NCBI RefSeq assembly: GCF_018968705.1
Contig: NZ_CP076668.1
Location: 4,723,001 to 4,787,000, forward strand
From: Pseudomonas lijiangensis
Lineage (GTDB): Bacteria; Pseudomonadota; Gammaproteobacteria; Pseudomonadales; Pseudomonadaceae
Direction of reading: 5' to 3'
DNA: 64,000 nt
The translations under genes were made by a program, and so were the position numbers. The notes beneath the pieces were generated by a model, which ran no database searches, was not told where the DNA came from, and was given only the letters and a program-made list of their open reading frames with translations. Shown piece by piece: positions 8,717 through 16,882 of the stretch (position 1 is the first letter of the stretch; every line of letters starts with the position of its first letter).

Positions 8717-9868
8717 ATGGTGCGTCGGCGCATGCTGATCATGCTGGGCTTTGTTTTGCTTGTAGTGCTTTTGCTCGCGGGCTACAAAGCATTTTCAATC
8801 TATCAACAGATTCAGCAATTCAGCGCCCCCAAACCACCGGTCAGCGTGGCCGTGGCCACTGCCAGCGAACAACCGTGGCAAAACCTTCTTCCCGCCATTG
8901 GCACCCTCAAGGCCCTGCAGGGCGTCGACCTGAGTCTGGAAATCGCCGGCACGGTGAAGGCCGTGCAGTTCGAGTCAGGGCAAAAGGTGCGCCTAGGTCA
9001 GCCCTTGCTGCAACTGGACAGCGATGTCGAAAAAGGCCTGCTGGGCACCGCCGAGGCGGATCTGGGGCTGGCTCAGGTGGAATACGGTCGTGGCAGCAGG
9101 CTGGTGGGTGATCAGGCCATCTCCCGAGGGGATTTCGACAGGCTCGCCGCACAACAGAAAAAAGCCGCTGCCTCCGTTGCCCAACTCAAAGCGTCACTGG
9201 CCAAGAAACAGATCCTCGCACCGTTCAGCGGCACCATCGGCATTCGTCAGGTGGATGTGGGCGACTATCTGGCCAGCGGAACAGTGATCGCAACCCTGCA
9301 GGATCTGAGCAGCCTCTATGTGGACTTCTACGTCCCGGAGCAGGCCGTGCCGAAGATCGCCATCGACCAGACGGTCCGGCTCAGTGTCGCGGCCTACCCG
9401 GATCAGCAATTCGAAGCCAGGGTCAGCGCCATCAACCCCAGGGTCGATGACACCACCCGCAACGTGCTGATTCGCGCCACCCTGCCCAACCCGGAGGGCC
9501 GGCTGCTGCCGGGGATGTTCGCCAATCTGCAGGTCGTGCTGCCGAGTGCTCCAAACCAGATCGTGGTGCCGGAAAGTGCGATCACCTACACCCTTTATGG
9601 CAATTCGGTATTTGTCGTGGTGCCCAAGAAAAACGAAAAGGGCGAACCGGAACCCGACGCGGCTGGCCAGCCACAACTGGCCGTCGAACGGCGCTTTGTC
9701 GTAACCGGCGAGCACCGCGCGGGGATGGTGGTCATTGCCAAAGGGCTCAAGGCTGGCGATCAGGTTGTCAGTGGCGGTCAACTCAAGCTCGACAACGGAA
9801 CCCATGTGGCCATCAGCGCCGACAAGACCTTGTCCGCCGATCCGAACAGCCAGCCCCAGGCTGACTGA
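8717..9868 (+). CDS. mexV: RND efflux periplasmic adaptor (membrane fusion protein), MexV-like
   Basis: The 383-aa product has one N-terminal membrane anchor (about 5-27), a barrel-sandwich/lipoyl segment (VQFESGQKVRLGQPLLQLDS), an alpha-hairpin (about 105-165), the second lipoyl half (APFSGTIGIRQVDVGDY) and beta-barrel and membrane-proximal domains. It bridges the inner-membrane pump encoded next to an outer-membrane channel. The start is preceded by AAGGAAG. The stop lies 14 bases before the pump gene, so the two form an operon. Position after the DUF1513 gene matches mexVW of P. aeruginosa. No outer-membrane channel gene is present, as expected for a pump that borrows OprM. Confidence 0.85.
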   Translation: MVRRRMLIMLGFVLLVVLLLAGYKAFSIYQQIQQFSAPKPPVSVAVATASEQPWQNLLPAIGTLKALQGVDLSLEIAGTVKAVQFESGQKVRLGQPLLQLDSDVEKGLLGTAEADLGLAQVEYGRGSRLVGDQAISRGDFDRLAAQQKKAAASVAQLKASLAKKQILAPFSGTIGIRQVDVGDYLASGTVIATLQDLSSLYVDFYVPEQAVPKIAIDQTVRLSVAAYPDQQFEARVSAINPRVDDTTRNVLIRATLPNPEGRLLPGMFANLQVVLPSAPNQIVVPESAITYTLYGNSVFVVVPKKNEKGEPEPDAAGQPQLAVERRFVVTGEHRAGMVVIAKGLKAGDQVVSGGQLKLDNGTHVAISADKTLSADPNSQPQAD

Positions 9869-9882
9869 TCAAGGAATTACTC

Positions 9883-12800
9883 ATGGCATTTACCGATCCG
9901 TTCATTCGCCGCCCGGTACTGGCGACCGTGGTCAGCCTGCTGATCGTGCTGCTGGGCTTCCAGGCGTTCAGCAAACTGACCATCCGCCAGTATCCGCAGA
10001 TGGAAAACGCCATGATCACCGTGACCACGGCGTATCCCGGCGCCAATGCCGAAACCATTCAGGGCTATATCACCCAGCCACTGCAACAGAGTCTGGCCAG
10101 TGCCGAAGGCATCGATTACATGACCTCGGTCAGCCGCCAGAACTTCTCGGTGATCACGATCTATGCCCGTATCGGCGCCGACAGCGATCGCCTGTTCACC
10201 GAGCTGCTGGCCAAGGCCAACGAGGTCAAGAACAAGCTGCCCCAGGATGCCGAAGACCCGGTATTGAGCAAGGAAGCCGCCAACGCTTCGGCGCTGATGT
10301 ACATCAGCTTCTACAGCTCGGAACTGAGCAATCCGCAGATCACCGACTACCTGTCACGGGTCATCCAGCCCAAGCTGGCCACCTTGCCCGGCATGGCCGA
10401 AGCGGAAATCCTCGGCAATCAGGTCTTCGCCATGCGCCTGTGGCTGGACCCGGTAAAACTGGCCGGTTTCGGCCTGACCGCAGCCGATGTCACCGATGCA
10501 GTGCGCCGCTATAACTTCCTGTCGGCAGCCGGTGAGGTCAAGGGCGAATACGTGGTCACCAGTATCAACGCCACCACCGATCTCAAGTCCGCCGAAGCCT
10601 TTGCCGCGATCCCGCTCAAGACCGATGGCGACAGTCGGGTGCTGCTGAGAGATGTGGCGCGGGTGGAGATGGGCGCAGAGAGCTACAACGCCGTCAGTTC
10701 GTTCGATGGCATACCTTCGGTCTATATCGGCATCAAAGGCACACCCAGCTCCAACCCGCTGGATGTAATCAAGGAAGTGCGGCGCATCATGCCGGAGCTG
10801 GAAAGCCAGTTGCCGCCCAGCCTGAAGGTGTCCATTGCCTATGACGCGACGCTGTTCATTCAGGCTTCGATTCACGAAGTCGTGAAAACCCTGATCGAAG
10901 CGGTCCTGATAGTCGTGGTGATCGTGTTCCTGTTCCTCGGTGCCTTGCGTTCGGTACTGATTCCGGTCATCACCATTCCGCTGTCGATGATCGGCGTGCT
11001 GTTCTTCATGCAACTGATGGGCTACTCGATCAACCTGCTGACCTTGCTGGCAATGGTGCTGGCCATCGGGCTGGTGGTGGATGATGCGATTGTGGTGGTG
11101 GAGAACATTCATCGGCATATCGAAGAAGGCAAGACGCCGTTCGACGCAGCCATCGAAGGCGCCCGGGAAATTGCCATGCCGGTGGTGTCGATGACCATCA
11201 CTCTGGCGGCGGTGTATGCGCCTATCGGCTTTCTGGAAGGGCTGACCGGTGCGCTGTTCAAGGAGTTTGCCCTGACCCTGGCTGGCGCGGTCGTGATTTC
11301 GGGCATTGTGGCCCTGACCCTGTCGCCCATGATGTGCGCCTTGCTGCTGCGCCACGATGAAAATGCCAGCGGTCTGGCCCACAGGCTCGACCAGCTTTTC
11401 GAGCGTCTGAAAGTGCGCTACCGGCGTCTGTTGCACGGCACCCTCGACACTCGCCCGGTGGTGCTGGTATTCGCCTTGCTTGTGCTGTGCCTGATTCCGA
11501 TGCTGCTCAAGTTCACCCAGTCGAATCTGGCACCGGACGAAGATCAGGGCATCATTTTCATGATGGCGACCTCGCCTCAGCCCACCAACCTGGATTACAT
11601 CAACGCCTACACCGATGAGTTCGTGGAGATATTCCGGGAGTTTCCCGAGTATTACTCGTCGTTCCAGATCAACGGTTTCAATGGTGTGCAGACTGGCGTG
11701 GGTGGTTTCCTGCTCAAGCCATGGGACGAACGCAGCCGTACCCAGATGGAAATCCTGCCGGAAGTACAGGCCCGGCTGGCGCAGATTCCCGGCCTGCAGA
11801 TTTTCGGGTTCAATCTTCCCTCGTTACCCGGCACCGGTGAAGGCCTGCCGTTCCAGTTCGTCATCAATACGCCAAACGATTATGCCGCCCTGCTGGAAGT
11901 CGCCGAGCGGGTGAAGAAACGCGCCGTGGAATCCGGAAAGTTCGCGTTCATGGATATCGATCTGGCGTTCGACAAGCCTGAGGTTGTCGTCGATATCGAC
12001 CGGGCCAAGGCTGCCCAGATGGGCGTGTCCATGCAGGATCTGGGCGGCACGCTGGCGACCCTGCTGGCGGAGGCGGAAATCAACCGTTTCACGATCGAAG
12101 GCCGCAGTTACAAGGTCATTGCCCAGGTCGAGCGGGCTTATCGGGATAATCCGGGCTGGCTGAACAACTATTACGTGAAGAACAGCGAAGGCAAGCTGCT
12201 GGCGCTCTCCACGCTGATCACGGTCAGCGACAGGGCAAGACCTCGTCAGCTCAACCAGTTCCAGCAACTCAACTCGGCAATCATCCAGGGCTTTCCCATT
12301 GTCAGCATGGGCGAGGCCATCGAGACGGTTCGCCAGATCGCCAGCGAAGAAGCACCGGCAGGCTTCGCGTATGACTATGCGGGCGCTTCACGCCAGTACG
12401 TCCAGGAAGGCAGCGCCCTGTGGGTAACCTTTGCCCTGGCGCTGGCGATCATCTTCCTGGTGCTGGCAGCCCAGTTCGAGAGCTTTCGAGACCCGCTGGT
12501 GATTCTGGTCACGGTGCCGCTGTCGATCTGCGGGGCGCTGATCCCGCTGTTTCTCGGGCTGTCGAGCATGAATATCTACACTCAGGTCGGGCTGGTGACG
12601 CTGATCGGCCTGATCAGCAAGCACGGCATCCTGATCGTCGAATTCGCCAATCAGCTACGCCACGATAAAGGACTGTCGGCACGGGAAGCGGTGGAGGAAG
12701 CGGCAGCGATTCGTCTGCGCCCGGTGCTGATGACCACGGCAGCCATGGTATTCGGCATGGTGCCCTTGATTCTCGCGACAGGCGCAGGAGCGGTAAGCCG

Positions 12801-12939
12801 CTTCGATATAGGAATCGTGATTGCCACAGGCATGTCGGTGGGAACCCTGTTTACCCTGTTCGTGCTGCCCTGCGTGTATACGGTGCTGGCTGCCAAGGAC
12901 AAACCGGTTGGTGCTGCGCGCTCAGTGCCTGCAAATTAA
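9883..12939 (+). CDS. mexW: RND multidrug efflux pump inner-membrane subunit, MexW-like
   Basis: The 1018-aa product is typical of HAE1-family RND pumps. TM1 is at the N-terminus (RRPVLATVVSLLIVLLGF), followed by a large periplasmic porter/docking domain, TM2-6, a second periplasmic domain and TM8-12. TM4 carries the proton-relay aspartate pair in GLVVDDAIVVVEN (about 395-407) and TM10 has the conserved Lys region (GLISKHGILIVEFANQ). It exports drugs by proton antiport together with the adjacent adaptor. Substrate range cannot be read from sequence. Confidence 0.88.
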   Translation: MAFTDPFIRRPVLATVVSLLIVLLGFQAFSKLTIRQYPQMENAMITVTTAYPGANAETIQGYITQPLQQSLASAEGIDYMTSVSRQNFSVITIYARIGADSDRLFTELLAKANEVKNKLPQDAEDPVLSKEAANASALMYISFYSSELSNPQITDYLSRVIQPKLATLPGMAEAEILGNQVFAMRLWLDPVKLAGFGLTAADVTDAVRRYNFLSAAGEVKGEYVVTSINATTDLKSAEAFAAIPLKTDGDSRVLLRDVARVEMGAESYNAVSSFDGIPSVYIGIKGTPSSNPLDVIKEVRRIMPELESQLPPSLKVSIAYDATLFIQASIHEVVKTLIEAVLIVVVIVFLFLGALRSVLIPVITIPLSMIGVLFFMQLMGYSINLLTLLAMVLAIGLVVDDAIVVVENIHRHIEEGKTPFDAAIEGAREIAMPVVSMTITLAAVYAPIGFLEGLTGALFKEFALTLAGAVVISGIVALTLSPMMCALLLRHDENASGLAHRLDQLFERLKVRYRRLLHGTLDTRPVVLVFALLVLCLIPMLLKFTQSNLAPDEDQGIIFMMATSPQPTNLDYINAYTDEFVEIFREFPEYYSSFQINGFNGVQTGVGGFLLKPWDERSRTQMEILPEVQARLAQIPGLQIFGFNLPSLPGTGEGLPFQFVINTPNDYAALLEVAERVKKRAVESGKFAFMDIDLAFDKPEVVVDIDRAKAAQMGVSMQDLGGTLATLLAEAEINRFTIEGRSYKVIAQVERAYRDNPGWLNNYYVKNSEGKLLALSTLITVSDRARPRQLNQFQQLNSAIIQGFPIVSMGEAIETVRQIASEEAPAGFAYDYAGASRQYVQEGSALWVTFALALAIIFLVLAAQFESFRDPLVILVTVPLSICGALIPLFLGLSSMNIYTQVGLVTLIGLISKHGILIVEFANQLRHDKGLSAREAVEEAAAIRLRPVLMTTAAMVFGMVPLILATGAGAVSRFDIGIVIATGMSVGTLFTLFVLPCVYTVLAAKDKPVGAARSVPAN

Positions 12940-12955
12940 AGGCTGAAAAGCGGAA

Positions 12956-12972
12956 AGCCCCTTAAAGGGGCT
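12956..12972 (-). terminator. Hairpin between mexW and the small secreted protein gene
   Basis: The palindrome AGCCCCTTAAAGGGGCT lies between two convergent genes. Read on the minus strand it is followed by TTCCGCTTTTC, which fits a modest terminator for the inaA operon. On the plus strand no T-run follows. Confidence 0.55.
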
Positions 12973-12992
12973 CTGGGGAGTTGAAGTCTATT

Positions 12993-13220
12993 TCAACCTT
13001 TTGGACCGGCCCCCTGGGCCAGGCTGTACATCAATAGCAATAAATCATGATCCGGCTTTACGGCTGCCACGCTTTTCAATGCACGCGGCAACGGGCAGTG
13101 CCCTTCACCGTTCTGAACACTGAGAATCTTGGTCGATGGCTGCTCCCAGGCTGCCACGGCAACAGTTGCCGTTGCCAGCGCACCTACGACAAACAAACCT
13201 CTAGCCATTTCAAGTTTCAT
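12993..13220 (-). CDS. Small exported protein of unknown function, last gene of the inaA operon
   Basis: About 75 residues. The N-terminus (MKLEMARGLFVVGALATATVAVAAW) is a classic Sec signal peptide, leaving a mature peptide of about 50 residues with one Cys and no recognised domain. The start overlaps the inaA stop (GTG at 13223 or ATG at 13220), so it is translated with inaA. A gene of this size follows inaA at the same locus in other pseudomonads, where the group belongs to the ColR regulon. I infer a role in envelope stress and do not recognise the family. Confidence 0.65.
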   Translation of the reverse strand: MKLEMARGLFVVGALATATVAVAAWEQPSTKILSVQNGEGHCPLPRALKSVAAVKPDHDLLLLMYSLAQGAGPKG

Positions 13221-13942
13221 CACTCCAGACCCTTGATAGTGCTGCCAAACACCGAATGGTAAAAATAGACGAGCTTTTGCCAGTCTGCTGTCTCGAATGA
13301 CGAATGGCGTCGAAACTGTTTCATATCATGCTGGGCAGCACCCTGGGCGGTGAAGCGACGGCGGGCCTTTTCCAGGTCCAGCAGCGCAACTTCCACTTCG
13401 GCCTGCGGGCCCTCGCCGCTCACGCGCACGAATACATGCTTGCTGTAGAGGCAACTGTGTTGCCAGCGCGCCCTGTGCATCCGCGCCAGGGTCGTGCCTA
13501 TTTCCTTGAGCAGTCGCTCATGCAGCAACTCGCCGCAACGCTCGCGACCACCATTGGCATACCACTGGTCGAGGTCCTCGAAACCGTCCAGCGCAGCCGT
13601 GACCAGCAAGGCACGCCACTCGTTGTTCTGATCACGCTCGGCGCCGCAGAACACTATTTCAGGGACGCCAACGTTGACCTGCCGCAGGCCTTCGATTGCA
13701 TCACGCTCACGCAGGACTGTCGGACGACCCAACGGATACATCAAACTGCGATAGGTATGGCCTGTCTGGCGTTTGCTGTAAAGCATCGGGCCTTCGCCGC
13801 CATAAATCCGCTGAACACCGCTTTCACCACCACGACGAACATTGGGTTCTTCCACCCATTCACCGCGCATGTTCCAGAAGTGGCCGAAGCGGCTCTCTTT
13901 TTTGGAGACTCGCATCGTTTTCCCTAAAGTCTGAACATTCAT
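13220..13942 (-). CDS. inaA: InaA-family lipopolysaccharide kinase-like protein
   Basis: The 240-aa protein belongs to the Kdo/WaaP-like kinase superfamily. It has a nucleotide-binding lobe with a YSKRQTGHTYRS segment and a C-terminal lobe with the HRARWQHSCLYSKHVFV catalytic-loop region and VALLDLEKARR, where the Asp would bind metal. Related proteins phosphorylate LPS core sugars, but the InaA substrate is not established. It lies between a methyltransferase gene and a small secreted protein gene in one operon. A ColR-like site is upstream of that operon, consistent with membrane maintenance. An alternative start is the internal ATG at 13915. Confidence 0.8.
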   Translation of the reverse strand: MNVQTLGKTMRVSKKESRFGHFWNMRGEWVEEPNVRRGGESGVQRIYGGEGPMLYSKRQTGHTYRSLMYPLGRPTVLRERDAIEGLRQVNVGVPEIVFCGAERDQNNEWRALLVTAALDGFEDLDQWYANGGRERCGELLHERLLKEIGTTLARMHRARWQHSCLYSKHVFVRVSGEGPQAEVEVALLDLEKARRRFTAQGAAQHDMKQFRRHSSFETADWQKLVYFYHSVFGSTIKGLE

Positions 13943-13948
13943 CCCGTA

Positions 13949-14629
13949 CTACCTTTTACGCAGTAAATAGACTCGCCACATGGCGTAAAACGGTAAGAAA
14001 TCCAGGCGTTCCTGAATCCGGAAACCCGCCGTCTCGAATTCGGCTTCGACAGTTTCAACCGGTAACACAAAACGATTCTGGTAACTTTCAGCCCCACTTT
14101 TGCGCTGTCGATGCAGCTCAAGGCGCTTGCGTTTCCAGGCTTTGAAATTGCCATCAACCCACAAGGAAACAATCACACTGTCACGAGTGACACGCTGAAA
14201 CTCCCGCAATAGAGACATTCTATGCTCGGCCTGCCCAACATGGTGCAGCAGCCGCATGCAGAAGATGCTGTCCACGGCGTTTTCGGGCAGATCGATTGCA
14301 AAGGCAGATGTCTGCAAAGGTTGTACCCTTTTCACGACATGCCCAGGCTGAGACTCCAGAGCGGTGTTGAGCATGTCGGCAGAATTGTCGGCCCCGATGA
14401 TCGAGCGGTTGGTCTTTTCGGCCAGCAAAGGCCAGAAACGACCAGCGCCACAAGGCAGATCAAGTACAAGCCCGGGGTCTCCCGCCAGATGCAGGGCCTT
14501 TCTGGCCAGTTGCTCATCCCGATAGTGAGACAGCCTGCGTGACAGTCCGTGCTGATGTTTTTCCAGATACTCCCGTGCATGATCCTTGTTGTACTTGCGC
14601 GAGAACTTGAGCTCGATGCGCTTGTTCAT
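13949..14629 (-). CDS. Class I SAM-dependent methyltransferase
   Basis: About 226 residues. The SAM-binding motif I reads VLDLPCGAGRFWPLL, followed by an acidic residue at the end of beta2 (IIGADNS) and motif IV (DSIFCMRLLHHV). This is a Rossmann-type methyltransferase whose substrate I cannot assign. The ATG at 14629 is preferred over the one at 14644, because the family core begins right after MNKRIELKF, although neither has a strong Shine-Dalgarno. The gene heads the inaA operon (the inaA start is 6 bases past its stop) and lies downstream of colS with a terminator and a ColR-like box between them. Confidence 0.8.
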   Translation of the reverse strand: MNKRIELKFSRKYNKDHAREYLEKHQHGLSRRLSHYRDEQLARKALHLAGDPGLVLDLPCGAGRFWPLLAEKTNRSIIGADNSADMLNTALESQPGHVVKRVQPLQTSAFAIDLPENAVDSIFCMRLLHHVGQAEHRMSLLREFQRVTRDSVIVSLWVDGNFKAWKRKRLELHRQRKSGAESYQNRFVLPVETVEAEFETAGFRIQERLDFLPFYAMWRVYLLRKR

Positions 14630-14699
14630 GGGGAGGCATCTCATGATTCTTGTCGAGGCCAGCCTAATGGGTAGCCTGTCATCATCAAGTCATGCAGAT

Positions 14700-14715
14700 G
14701 TGAAAAAAATGTTCT
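14700..14715 (-). promoter_or_regulatory. Putative ColR box upstream of the methyltransferase-inaA operon
   Basis: Read on the minus strand, AACATTTTTTTCAC fits 14 of the 16 positions of the ColR consensus I recall from P. putida, (T/C)(T/C)NA(C/G)NN(T/C)TTTTT(C/G)AC. The two leading pyrimidine positions fail. It is about 70 bases upstream of the methyltransferase start and coincides with the T-tract of the colRS terminator. Confidence 0.5.
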
Positions 14716-14730
14716 CTGGGAGCAGAGAAC
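14703..14730 (-). terminator. Rho-independent terminator of colRS
   Basis: A perfect 8-bp stem (GTTCTCTG / CAGAGAAC, 14711-14730) with a 4-base loop is followed on the minus strand by ATTTTTTTC. It lies 32 bases after the colS stop. Confidence 0.85.
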
Positions 14731-14761
14731 ATTTCAAGATATTACAACCAGCATTTATCCA

Positions 14762-16048
14762 TCAGGACTTGGTCACCAGGCTCACCTTGAACCGGCAGCC
14801 ATGGGGCTCCATGGGCGTAAGCCCCACACTCCAGCCCTGATTCGCACAGATCCGCTGCACCAGAGACAGCCCCAGTCCAAGACCTTCGCCGCGCTGTTCA
14901 TTGCCTCGCACAAAAGGCTCGAACATGGCTTCGCGTTTTTCTTCGGGAATACCGACACCACTGTCTTCCACGATGAAACCGTCTTCCAGCAAGGTCAGGG
15001 CGATAAAGCCATGGTCGGTGTAATGCAGCGCATTGCGCAGCAGGTTACCCATCACCGCATGCAGAAAGGTGGCGTTGTAACGCACTTCGGTGGTCTGGTC
15101 GGTTTCTGGCGGGTTGTAGATCAGTTGCAGGCCTTTGCCTTCGATCGGTCCACGCCACAAGGCGACCAGTTGCTCGGCAACGGCACCAAGAGTGGCGCGT
15201 GGCGTCATGGCCGGGTCCTCGCGCTGGGTGCGAGCCAGCATCAGGAAGGTCTGCACCAAGTCGCGCATTTCTTCACAGGCCCTGGCAATACGCTCCACCT
15301 GTCTTCTGGCCCGCTGGTCGAGGGCCGGGTTTTCCAGCAGCAATTCACAGGAGCTGGCGAGCACCATCAAAGGCGTGCGCAGTTCATGGCTCACATCGCT
15401 GGTAAACATCCGCTCCCGTATCAGCGCCTGCCTGAGGCGGCCGAGGGTGGCATCGAAAGCCACGGCCAGCTCACCGACTTCGTCGGCGGCATAGTCGGGA
15501 GCCAGTGGCGGGGCCAGTCCCAATAGCTGGTCACGATGGCGAACCTGACGGGCCAGACGCACCACAGGGGCCATGACGCGACGGGCCAGCACCCAGCCCA
15601 GAAATACGGCCAGCGCCAGCGCCAGGACGAACCCCACCAGCACGACAGCAAACAGGATACGCTCGCGCTCTTCGAAATCGCTCTGGTCCTGCAGCAAGGC
15701 GTAATGCCTGCCGTCTACCACCTCGATCATGGCGTGGTAGGACAAGGGACCACGAAACACCTCATGAAAACCCGGCTCCAGATGGCGCAGGTCCTTGGGC
15801 AGGTCGAAATCCCCGGGACCGTTGCTGAAGTAGAACAGTTGGTCCGGCTTGGGGCGATGGCTCCAGTCGCTGACGCTGTCCATCAGCATCAGGCGATTGA
15901 GATCCCCTCCAAGCCCCGCGGAAATCAGTTTTTCCTCAACCAGGTGAACCGTGGAAATGATCCCCACGGCGAAGGATCCGGCGACCAGCGCACTCATCAG
16001 GGCAAATGCGATGATGATCCGCTGGGCAAGGCTCTGTTTAAACTCCAT
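14762..16048 (-). CDS. colS: Sensor histidine kinase ColS
   Basis: About 428 residues: TM1 (about 10-32), a short periplasmic sensor of roughly 100 residues rich in acidic and His residues, TM2 (about 135-158), HAMP, a HisKA domain with the phospho-acceptor in SDVSHELRTP, and a HATPase domain with N, G1 (DSGVGIPEE) and G2 (GEGLGLGLSLV) boxes. Position behind colR and beside inaA identifies it as ColS, which in Pseudomonas responds to excess zinc and iron and controls envelope genes. I place the start at ATG 16048 (MEFKQSLAQR), 11 bases inside colR, because the longer form adds a non-conserved leader. Confidence 0.88.
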   Translation of the reverse strand: MEFKQSLAQRIIIAFALMSALVAGSFAVGIISTVHLVEEKLISAGLGGDLNRLMLMDSVSDWSHRPKPDQLFYFSNGPGDFDLPKDLRHLEPGFHEVFRGPLSYHAMIEVVDGRHYALLQDQSDFEERERILFAVVLVGFVLALALAVFLGWVLARRVMAPVVRLARQVRHRDQLLGLAPPLAPDYAADEVGELAVAFDATLGRLRQALIRERMFTSDVSHELRTPLMVLASSCELLLENPALDQRARRQVERIARACEEMRDLVQTFLMLARTQREDPAMTPRATLGAVAEQLVALWRGPIEGKGLQLIYNPPETDQTTEVRYNATFLHAVMGNLLRNALHYTDHGFIALTLLEDGFIVEDSGVGIPEEKREAMFEPFVRGNEQRGEGLGLGLSLVQRICANQGWSVGLTPMEPHGCRFKVSLVTKS

Positions 16049-16721
16049 CCTTGCCCTCGGCCAGACGATAGCCGACACCATGTACGGTTTGCAGCAGCGG
16101 TTTGGGGAAAGGTTTGTCGATCACCTGGCGCAACTGATGCACATGGCTGCGCAAGCTGTCGCTGTCCGGGCAGTCGTCGCCCCACAGGGCTTCTTCAAGT
16201 ACCTCGCGACGCAGCACATGAGGACTCTTCTGCATCAGGACCGCCAGAAGCTTCAGGCCTACCGGGTTGAGCTTGAGCATGCGGCCATCACGTGTGACTT
16301 CCAGCGTATCGAGGTCATAGACCAGATCCGCGACCTGCAAAGTGCGCCGCCCTCCTCCCTGGGCACGACGCAGCACCGCCTCGATACGCGCCGCCAGCTC
16401 GGAAAGCGCGAAAGGTTTGAGCAGGTAGTCGTCGGCACCGGAGCGGAAGCCCTGCAAGCGGTCATCCAGTTGATCCCGCGCAGTGAGCATGATCACAGGG
16501 GTGTCACGCCGCGCATCTTCGCGCAGGCGTTTGCACAAGGTATAGCCATCGATGCCGGGCAGCATGATGTCGAGCACGATCAGGTCATAGTGTTCGGTCG
16601 CGGCCAGATGCAATCCAGAGAGGCCATCCTGCGCGCAGTCGACGGTATAGCCTTTCATACCCAGATAATCGGCAAGGTTCGCCAGGATGTCGCGGTTATC
16701 TTCGACCAGAAGAATTCGCAT
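16038..16721 (-). CDS. colR: Response regulator ColR (OmpR/PhoB family)
   Basis: 227 residues from ATG 16721 (MRILLVEDN), the usual ColR length. The receiver domain has the acidic pair E7/D8, phospho-acceptor D51 (LIVLDIMLPG) and the LTARD segment. The C-terminal winged helix carries the DNA-binding helix region SLRSHVHQLRQVIDK. It is phosphorylated by ColS, encoded next with an 11-base overlap, and activates envelope genes. A perfect ColR-type box lies 76-91 bases upstream, in the divergent region shared with the PAP2 gene, so autoregulation is possible. Confidence 0.9.
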   Translation of the reverse strand: MRILLVEDNRDILANLADYLGMKGYTVDCAQDGLSGLHLAATEHYDLIVLDIMLPGIDGYTLCKRLREDARRDTPVIMLTARDQLDDRLQGFRSGADDYLLKPFALSELAARIEAVLRRAQGGGRRTLQVADLVYDLDTLEVTRDGRMLKLNPVGLKLLAVLMQKSPHVLRREVLEEALWGDDCPDSDSLRSHVHQLRQVIDKPFPKPLLQTVHGVGYRLAEGKDGV

Positions 16722-16796
16722 GGTAGGCACTCTCATATGCAATTTGGGCTGGCGCAGCTTAAGGCGAAGTCAGTCTCAGGGCCAGTACCACATGGC

Positions 16797-16812
16797 TTTA
16801 CGTTTTTTTCAC
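16797..16812 (+). promoter_or_regulatory. Putative ColR box upstream of the PAP2 phosphatase gene
   Basis: TTTACGTTTTTTTCAC fits all 16 positions of the ColR consensus recalled from P. putida. It sits 70 bases before the PAP2 start, in the gap that divides it from colR. In P. putida the equivalent phosphatase gene is a ColR target. Confidence 0.7.
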
Positions 16813-16882
16813 TTTATGTGGCAGAAACTGCCGCGTCCCCCGTTACAGCCGTCGGGGCCTTTGCAATTGAACTGGATTCGCC

